DNA from: a virus
IMG/VR virus record: IMGVR_UViG_3300020165_000007
Location: 124,001 to 188,000 of that record
Direction: 5' to 3' (one strand)
DNA length: 64,000 nt
Below, in pieces: positions 59,256 through 64,000 of the stretch. The translations under genes were made by a program, and so were the position numbers. Under the pieces are notes generated by a model. It was given only the letters and a program-made list of their open reading frames with translations, did no database searches and was not told where the DNA came from. Within the stretch, counting starts at the first letter, position 1, and the number at the start of each line of letters is the position of its first letter.

Positions 59256-59690
59256 ATGAAAAAATACCTTTTTATTACCTTATCAGTTATAATTTTATTC
59301 GGATGTACAAAAGAAACTTACCTCACCGAACCATTAATCACCCCACAAGTCGATAGTTTAACCAATAATCAGGAAGAGTTGAGTAATATTGAACTTTTCA
59401 ACAGTATGAACCGAGATGTCGAGGTTGAATTGACTTTTTATGGTAACTTAGGTGTTGGTGCTCTAGTTATGGCTCCTACTTGGACAGATACAGTATTAAC
59501 TCCTATTTACACCACGGTAGTAGACACTACAGAAACTTATACTTTAGGGGTCGGTGAGAGCTTCACAATTATGGTACAATCATTTAATAGCTGTTACGTT
59601 CAACTGGATGTAACTTTAGATGATAACGAAACCTATTCACTATATGACGATAGTAATACTGGTTATCTATACCACACCCTACAAAACTAA
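59256..59690 (+). CDS. Lipoprotein
   Basis: A 144-residue protein with a lipobox (VIILFGC, Cys at residue 17). The mature part is Thr-rich and beta-rich. Single gene behind a host-type promoter, so probably early; third such lipoprotein in the window. A role at the host surface, such as receptor masking, is possible but not shown. Confidence 0.78.
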   Translation: MKKYLFITLSVIILFGCTKETYLTEPLITPQVDSLTNNQEELSNIELFNSMNRDVEVELTFYGNLGVGALVMAPTWTDTVLTPIYTTVVDTTETYTLGVGESFTIMVQSFNSCYVQLDVTLDDNETYSLYDDSNTGYLYHTLQN

Positions 59691-59746
59691 TTTAAGACCC
59701 ATAACCTTTTTACCGATTGTAAGTGTCCTTAAACCGTAAAATCTGT

Positions 59747-60775
59747 TTATACCCCTCTATTGTCCATTACTGACCACACTTTTAGAGTCATATCACCTCT
59801 TAAAAGTGCCGCAATTAGTCTTCCTACCCCCCAATATAACTCTCCATTAACCATTGTTGACGGTTCTGCAGTTTTTGGGTCATAATTAATGTATTCTTCG
59901 TATCTTTCGGGATTTTGGTCGAATATTTCACCAGATTTTAGACCAAATTTACTTCCAATTTCGGTATCTGAGATGTGTTGTACGTCTTCTAACTCCAGTC
60001 TATACTTTGGGTTGGTCTTAATCATCTCCATAACATGTCTTGGAGTCCTTCCGATTGACTCTTTTACTGAATCTGTCTGTAATAAGTTCAATAAATTCAT
60101 AGTTATTGGGTAATTTGGGTCTAGCTCCCAATTTTTTATCAAATTTATGTCACTTTTTGACCCTTCAGGTCTTTCATCGATGATTTCTCTCTGAAATTCA
60201 TCAGGAAAACGGTCTAAAATCTCGACCCACTTGTTATTTCCCTGTTCTATGGCTTTTTTTTTGTAACTTTCGAGGTTAATTTCAGACATTTTACTCTCAG
60301 AAATAACGTTCATCATATTTTTTATACGATTTACATCCTCAGATATCTGTTCCATATCAATTATATTCCAATCACCCTCTCGGTCCAGCCAGTCGACATC
60401 AACCTCTTCTCCTTCATCATAACAAGGGTCACAATTATTTAAGGCGTTTTTTAAGTCATACTCATCATACGCTTCAACCTCATCTTGGTACGTTCTTCTT
60501 ACTACCTCAGTACCTGAAAATTCAGTTCTTATCTTATATTTTTTGAGTTTTGGTATGATAATATCTTTATCTTCCATGTTACCCCAATCATCAAAAGTTT
60601 CTTTATTTTGAAACAATAATGCTGTTAAAAAATCGTGGTTTCCCACAATTGATGTTAAAGGGTGTGGTATCGGATAGTCGTAAATGTCGTAGTTTGAACT
60701 GTTCTCCCAAGGGTCTTTGTCCTTATACAATAATTTAGCAATACTCAGTACCTTATTAAAGTGACTTTTATCCAT
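59747..60775 (-). CDS. Two-part protein with an internal leader-like motif
   Basis: About 342 residues from the ATG at 60775. The frame extends upstream with nine consecutive Arg codons, but that stretch is the antisense of the acidic tail of the next gene. Residues 1-140 look like one domain. Residues 141-160 (MEQISEDVNRIKNMMNVISE) look like the leaders found at N-termini elsewhere, close to the EDINRIKTLMSINE of the 22.8 kb zincin. Residues 161-342 are a second domain. It may be cut internally, or translation may also start at Met141. Confidence 0.68.
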   Translation of the reverse strand: MDKSHFNKVLSIAKLLYKDKDPWENSSNYDIYDYPIPHPLTSIVGNHDFLTALLFQNKETFDDWGNMEDKDIIIPKLKKYKIRTEFSGTEVVRRTYQDEVEAYDEYDLKNALNNCDPCYDEGEEVDVDWLDREGDWNIIDMEQISEDVNRIKNMMNVISESKMSEINLESYKKKAIEQGNNKWVEILDRFPDEFQREIIDERPEGSKSDINLIKNWELDPNYPITMNLLNLLQTDSVKESIGRTPRHVMEMIKTNPKYRLELEDVQHISDTEIGSKFGLKSGEIFDQNPERYEEYINYDPKTAEPSTMVNGELYWGVGRLIAALLRGDMTLKVWSVMDNRGV

Positions 60776-60810
60776 AACAGTAAAAAAATTCCCTATTAGA
60801 AGGATTTTTA

Positions 60811-61062
60811 TTAATCTTCGTCTTCGTCTTCGTCTTCTTCGTGACCACCTTCTAAGTCCAAGACTAATTTCTGACCACTGCAAGAACACTCACCATCTTT
60901 TAATAACATTGCGATATGGTCCAAAGTGATTTCAATTGCATCACCTTCTTCTTCGTCTTCTACTTCCATATCCATGTCCATTTCGACTTCTCCTTGCTCT
61001 GCAAGAACTCTTTTTACAATATTTTCTAAATCTGATTCCTTAAGTTTAATAATTTTTTTCAT
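60811..61062 (-). CDS. Candidate capsid-targeted acidic protein
   Basis: Eighty-three residues. KLKESDLENIVKRVLAEQ at residues 6-23 is the clearest leader of the set, ending LAE-Q. The mature part is very acidic, with a CSCSGQK pair and a tail of Asp/Glu repeats. It follows its neighbour with a 4-nt overlap and shares the leader with it almost residue for residue. Confidence 0.75.
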   Translation of the reverse strand: MKKIIKLKESDLENIVKRVLAEQGEVEMDMDMEVEDEEEGDAIEITLDHIAMLLKDGECSCSGQKLVLDLEGGHEEDEDEDED

Positions 61063-61487
61063 GATGTAAGTATTTTATTTAGTGCTAATATGTTATTTAA
61101 ATTATTTTTATAATTCTGAATCGCCTGTGCCATCTCATTAGACATTCCATCAACATTCGGAACAACTCTATCGATATTTTTCAAAGCATTTTTAACATCA
61201 TTATCCATACTTCTAACTAATGATTTAAGTTCTGCCTTTACCTTTTCTTCCTTTGGGTTTTGACCTTTTGGTAGTTCTTTTGGTTTTCCTGTTTTTACGT
61301 AACTTTTCTTAGTATCTCTAAAAGATTTTCTGTTTTGTTGTCTTGCTTTTACTGCTCCAACACCTCCGGCAACTTTTGCTTTTAATCTATCAACAACCTG
61401 TTCGGTAGCCTCTTCTTCTTGCTCCGCAAGAACTCTTTTTATGATATTTTCTAAATCTGATTCCTTAAGTTTTATAATTTTTGCCAT
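61059..61487 (-). CDS. Candidate capsid-targeted basic protein
   Basis: A 142-residue protein with the leader KLKESDLENIIKRVLAEQ (LAE-Q). The mature part is basic and helical (KARQQNRKSFRDTKKSYVKT). All seven arginines are AGA. It resembles DNA-binding internal head proteins in charge and size. TATTTATA lies 14 nt before the ATG. Confidence 0.78.
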   Translation of the reverse strand: MAKIIKLKESDLENIIKRVLAEQEEEATEQVVDRLKAKVAGGVGAVKARQQNRKSFRDTKKSYVKTGKPKELPKGQNPKEEKVKAELKSLVRSMDNDVKNALKNIDRVVPNVDGMSNEMAQAIQNYKNNLNNILALNKILTS

Positions 61488-61501
61488 AATAGTATTTTTA
61501 T

Positions 61502-61509
61502 TATAAATA
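61502..61509 (-). promoter_or_regulatory. Late-type promoter motif TATTTATA
   Basis: Perfect octamer on the minus strand, 14 nt before the ATG at 61487. Confidence 0.5.
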
Positions 61510-61578
61510 TAAGACTTATGTAAAAACTTTAAAGTTTTTTGGCGATTACAGAACCTTTACATTACTTTATACATTTTA

Positions 61579-62331
61579 TTATGATTCGAAATGTAATTTT
61601 ATACAAGACTCATGGAATGGGAAGAACTTATTCATCCTGTTTTTCACCGATTTTTCTACTCTATCAATCACCCACGAAGCATCCTGAAAATAACGAAGTG
61701 TGACACTATGTGGTTCCGCGTGTATGTCAAAATCTTTACCCATATCCTCATAAAATACAAATGAGTGTTCACTCACAGGGCTTATTACCATATGTACTAT
61801 TAAATCACACCCTTCTTTTTCTGAAGATACTATCTCCACACTATCGACTTGCCATACACCGTTTACGGACTCATTTACATCGGTTTCACCATCCCAATAT
61901 ATTCTATTGTCTTCAACATAGTTGTTTTCAAATGCATCTTTATTTAGTTTATCTCTTATAAGATTCTCAAGTTTATTGAATTCTACAGACTCATTAAATA
62001 AACCAAATTCACTTTTATAATACCCTTTGTTACCATCCAACGATATCTCATCATCAATCTCTTTCATTTTATTTTCTAAGTATTCACTAACATCAGATGG
62101 AAGATTTTCATCGTCTATCATACCATACTTTTTCAAAGAATTTCTAATATTACTAAACTCATTTTGAATTTTGTAATGTTCCGACCATATAGAATCCGGA
62201 GCGTCTGTAACTCTAAGTATTTCAGATTCAGTAAATCCGTTTTCTAAAAATAAAGACCTTAATTTTCTATATAATACGTATAGATTACTATCTAAGTCAG
62301 TTTGTATAATAAATTTTAGTGATGGTGACAT
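61579..62331 (-). CDS. Protein of unknown function
   Basis: A 250-residue acidic protein with no recognised motif. The last third is beta-rich (VWQVDSVEIVSSEKEGCDLI; HSFVFYEDMGKDFDIHAEPH). No leader, signal or membrane segment. It ends 90 nt before the leader-bearing pair and follows the spanin-like genes by 5 nt. Confidence 0.65.
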   Translation of the reverse strand: MSPSLKFIIQTDLDSNLYVLYRKLRSLFLENGFTESEILRVTDAPDSIWSEHYKIQNEFSNIRNSLKKYGMIDDENLPSDVSEYLENKMKEIDDEISLDGNKGYYKSEFGLFNESVEFNKLENLIRDKLNKDAFENNYVEDNRIYWDGETDVNESVNGVWQVDSVEIVSSEKEGCDLIVHMVISPVSEHSFVFYEDMGKDFDIHAEPHSVTLRYFQDASWVIDRVEKSVKNRMNKFFPFHESCIKLHFES

Positions 62332-62336
62332 ATTAA

Positions 62337-62750
62337 TTATTCATTACTTAATACTACAGGTAAAATAGCCGTTAATACGGTGGTTAATATTGTGACATTA
62401 CGTGTGTTTCTTAATCTTTTTATTTTATCCTCTTTAGATACAATTTCTAAAGATTGGTAAGTAGTCTTATCAATTAAACCTTGATTTATGAACATCAAAG
62501 AATCTGTAGTCGTTTTAAATTTATCAATTAATATATTGTTCTGTTCTACAATACTATTCAAATCATTTACTTGAGATAAAAGGGAGTCTACTTCCATTTT
62601 ACACAAATCATACTTAATTAAATCACTAGCGATTTGTTTGGCTTGGATTGTTGGAATGCAAACTAAGTCTTCACTCACTGTATCGCTTTGCGAAAAAATC
62701 GGAAAGCTCATTATGAGACATATTGTCGATACCATTAAGTGTCTTATCAT
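62337..62750 (-). CDS. Signal-peptide coiled-coil protein, spanin-like
   Basis: A 137-residue protein: signal peptide (MVSTICLIMSFPIFSQ), a short Cys-containing segment (VCIPTIQAKQIASDLI), a coiled coil (residues about 55-105), and a C-terminal hydrophobic segment (VTILTTVLTAILPVV). This layout is common in Bacteroidota phages near lysis genes. It overlaps the next gene by 80 nt in another frame, like embedded Rz/Rz1 spanin pairs, although it is not a lipoprotein. Confidence 0.65.
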   Translation of the reverse strand: MIRHLMVSTICLIMSFPIFSQSDTVSEDLVCIPTIQAKQIASDLIKYDLCKMEVDSLLSQVNDLNSIVEQNNILIDKFKTTTDSLMFINQGLIDKTTYQSLEIVSKEDKIKRLRNTRNVTILTTVLTAILPVVLSNE

Positions 62751-63048
62751 AATCTTTTTTTAACTTATCTATCTGTTTATTCCTGTTTTGAATTGTAGTG
62801 TTTAAACTATCTACCTTCGACTCGGTTTCAACTAAAGTAACCTCTAAACGTTCTTTTAATTTAGTTGCGTCATCAACTTTATCCTGTAACTTGTCTTTCT
62901 CTTCTTCTAATAAAGAATCAAATCTTTCTTCAGCAGCCATAACAGCCTTATCTACAAAATTTTTAGTCATGGACCAAACCGCAACTCCGCCTAATATACC
63001 TCCTATTAGTAATCCGACTCCTAAGGAAATTAACCTAACATTTTTCAT
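62671..63048 (-). CDS. Membrane-anchored coiled-coil protein, spanin-like
   Basis: A 125-residue protein with one N-terminal membrane span (LISLGVGLLIGGILGGVAVW) and a long coiled coil (residues about 40-110). This is the topology of an inner-membrane spanin. The overlap with the gene at 62337 supports a paired function in outer-membrane disruption at lysis. Confidence 0.68.
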   Translation of the reverse strand: MKNVRLISLGVGLLIGGILGGVAVWSMTKNFVDKAVMAAEERFDSLLEEEKDKLQDKVDDATKLKERLEVTLVETESKVDSLNTTIQNRNKQIDKLKKDYDKTLNGIDNMSHNELSDFFAKRYSE

Positions 63049-63063
63049 ACTTCACCATATGAT

Positions 63064-63756
63064 TTATGCCTTCATCATCGAGGATGGAAAATCGGGTTTA
63101 GATGGAAAATCAGGTTTGTTAATCTTATCTCTTGGTGGTACTTTACCTCCTTCAAAACATTGTCCTATACCAACACATTGTAGCAAACCTTTTATTTTAT
63201 CTTCATCAATACAGAAATCCTCTTTTAGTCCTCCCATAAACTTAGATATACATCCTTGTACTTTCTCACAGTCCACATTGATACCACCGTCTTTAACTGG
63301 TACAGTACCTATTTGACCACCACCTTTACACTTATCACAAATTTCTTTAGGGATACAACCTAATTCACATAATTTACCTGTAGTTTCAGGTCCGATACCA
63401 CCGTCAACTTTAAGTCCATTTTTTCCTTGAAATACTTCAACAACATCCTTAGTCATACTTCCAAAGATACCATCAACAACTAATGGTTGTAGAGGTTCGA
63501 TACCACATGCGTTTAACGCTTCTTGAAATAACTTAACCAACTCACCTTTAGCACCTCTCTTAAGTTGTCCTTTACCGACCAATACTTGACAAAATTCGTC
63601 AGCAATTGGTAAGTATTTTTTTACAGGTACTTCTTTTTTTGGTGGAGCGTCGGTCATTGGTGGAGATACGACTTTCTCTTGTTCATTTAATAAACCCTTA
63701 TATAGACTCTGTATACTCAGTTTTTCATTTTCGGATAGTATGATTCTTTTTCCCAT
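63064..63756 (-). CDS. Candidate capsid-targeted peptidoglycan-binding protein
   Basis: A 230-residue protein. The leader (ILSENEKLSIQSLYKGLLNE then Q) ends LNE-Q. After a Pro/Lys linker comes a PG_binding_1 domain: LKRGAKGELVKLFQEALNAC, then VDGIFGSMTKDVVEVFQ and VDGGIGPETTGKL. The C-terminal 90 residues are Cys- and Gly-rich (CDKCKGG, CEKVQGC, CIDEDK, CVGIGQC), perhaps disulphide-bonded. It could hold a virion enzyme or the particle to peptidoglycan during entry. Confidence 0.82.
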   Translation of the reverse strand: MGKRIILSENEKLSIQSLYKGLLNEQEKVVSPPMTDAPPKKEVPVKKYLPIADEFCQVLVGKGQLKRGAKGELVKLFQEALNACGIEPLQPLVVDGIFGSMTKDVVEVFQGKNGLKVDGGIGPETTGKLCELGCIPKEICDKCKGGGQIGTVPVKDGGINVDCEKVQGCISKFMGGLKEDFCIDEDKIKGLLQCVGIGQCFEGGKVPPRDKINKPDFPSKPDFPSSMMKA

Positions 63757-63771
63757 AATATTAAGTTTTAC

Positions 63772-63779
63772 TATAAATA
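63772..63779 (-). promoter_or_regulatory. Late-type promoter motif TATTTATA
   Basis: Perfect octamer on the minus strand, 15 nt before the ATG at 63756. Confidence 0.5.
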
Positions 63780-63790
63780 CTTTTATAAAT

Positions 63791-63818
63791 GAAAAATCCC
63801 CATTAATGAGGATTTTTC
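63791..63818 (-). terminator. Rho-independent terminator
   Basis: Stem AAAATCC with GGATTTT; on the minus strand it follows the small gene ending at 63832. Confidence 0.65.
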
Positions 63819-63831
63819 TTAATTAAAACAT

Positions 63832-63975
63832 TTATTTTTCATTCTTAAGTTCATCTCTTACGTCCCAATAATGTTCTCTAAGTCTTCTACCGAGTTGTTG
63901 CTCATTAAGCTTTTCATCTATAATCCATTTTGTTATTACGGAAATAGGTAGGTGGTGATATTCTTTATTACTCAT
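63832..63975 (-). CDS. Small helical protein
   Basis: Forty-seven residues: MSNKEYHHLPISVITKWIID, then EKLNEQQLGRRLREHYWDV. LNE-Q occurs mid-protein, as at cargo leader ends, but only 22 residues follow it. Complete in the window. Function unknown. Confidence 0.55.
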   Translation of the reverse strand: MSNKEYHHLPISVITKWIIDEKLNEQQLGRRLREHYWDVRDELKNEK

Positions 63976-64000
63976 TTTCTACTCTATTAATAATTTGTGG

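Noticed and set aside
60776-60889. N-terminal extension with nine consecutive arginines on the gene at 59747
   Set aside because: The Arg run is the other-frame reading of the Glu/Asp repeat tail of the gene at 60811. The ATG at 60775 is a better start.
1-64000. Host chromosome instead of phage
   Set aside because: DnaK, tmRNA, RmlC and T9SS-type genes could be host, but the gene density, overlaps, tRNA array, endolysin, tail proteins, leader-bearing proteins and lack of any metabolic or ribosomal operon fit a phage much better. A search for terminase and capsid genes on the rest of the contig would settle it.

Overview
This window looks like part of a large, AT-rich genome of a tailed phage infecting a Bacteroidota (flavobacterial-type) host. 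The host assignment rests on at least fifteen promoters of the Bacteroidota type (TTG, 19-21 nt, TAnnTTTG), two secreted proteins that appear to end in type IX secretion (T9SS) sorting domains, a PorP/SprF-like outer-membrane protein, and a tmRNA whose tag starts GET. The phage assignment rests on tail-fibre-type proteins, an amidase endolysin, holin and spanin candidates, 13 canonical tRNAs plus a tmRNA, very compact overlapping genes, and about twenty proteins whose N-terminus resembles T4 capsid-targeting propeptides. No terminase, portal, major capsid protein or polymerase lies in the window, so 'phage' is a strong inference and not proof.

Layout. 1-4.3 kb: minus-strand small virion-type genes ending in a UVR-domain protein. 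4.4-7.7 kb: divergent plus-strand ClpC-like unfoldase and an M20 peptidase. 7.7-11 kb: two minus-strand candidate virion proteins. 11-13.6 kb: CAP-domain secreted protein, tmRNA, DUF6011-like protein, holin candidate, HNH nuclease. 13.6-16.6 kb: a large repeat protein with a T9SS type B-like C-terminus. 16.7-25.9 kb: minus-strand cargo-type proteins and a PorP/SprF protein, with small plus-strand early genes between. 25.9-34.8 kb: RmlC-like epimerase, a polyphosphate-kinase-2 fusion, SAP protein, zincin, amidase. 34.9-38.8 kb: a plus-strand run of secreted nuclease, DnaK, FKBP, Zn-ribbon, small membrane proteins and a transglycosylase. 39.8-42.4 kb: tRNA array with several unexplained structured RNAs. 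42.4-47.3 kb: TIM-barrel-like protein, membrane proteins, M43 metalloprotease with a T9SS type A-like tail, P-loop kinase. 47.3-51.2 kb: tail fibre region with a structured repeat. 51.3-56 kb: two tRNAs, ClpP, GAF-like membrane protein, DnaJ-type zinc-finger protein, M23 peptidase. 56-64 kb: small genes and more cargo-type proteins, a spanin-like pair and a peptidoglycan-binding protein.

Two expression programmes are visible. Genes and tRNAs behind TAnnTTTG promoters, mostly on the plus strand, include small proteins that use CGN arginine codons. Virion-type genes, mostly on the minus strand, sit behind a TATTTATA octamer and use AGA, which the phage's own tRNA-Arg(TCT) reads. Three themes could work together. 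First, a phage proteostasis set (ClpC-like, UVR adaptor candidate, ClpP, DnaK, FKBP, DnaJ-type Zn-finger protein, tmRNA). Second, a surface/secretion set that appears to use the host T9SS. Third, a large group of proteins probably packed into the capsid and injected.
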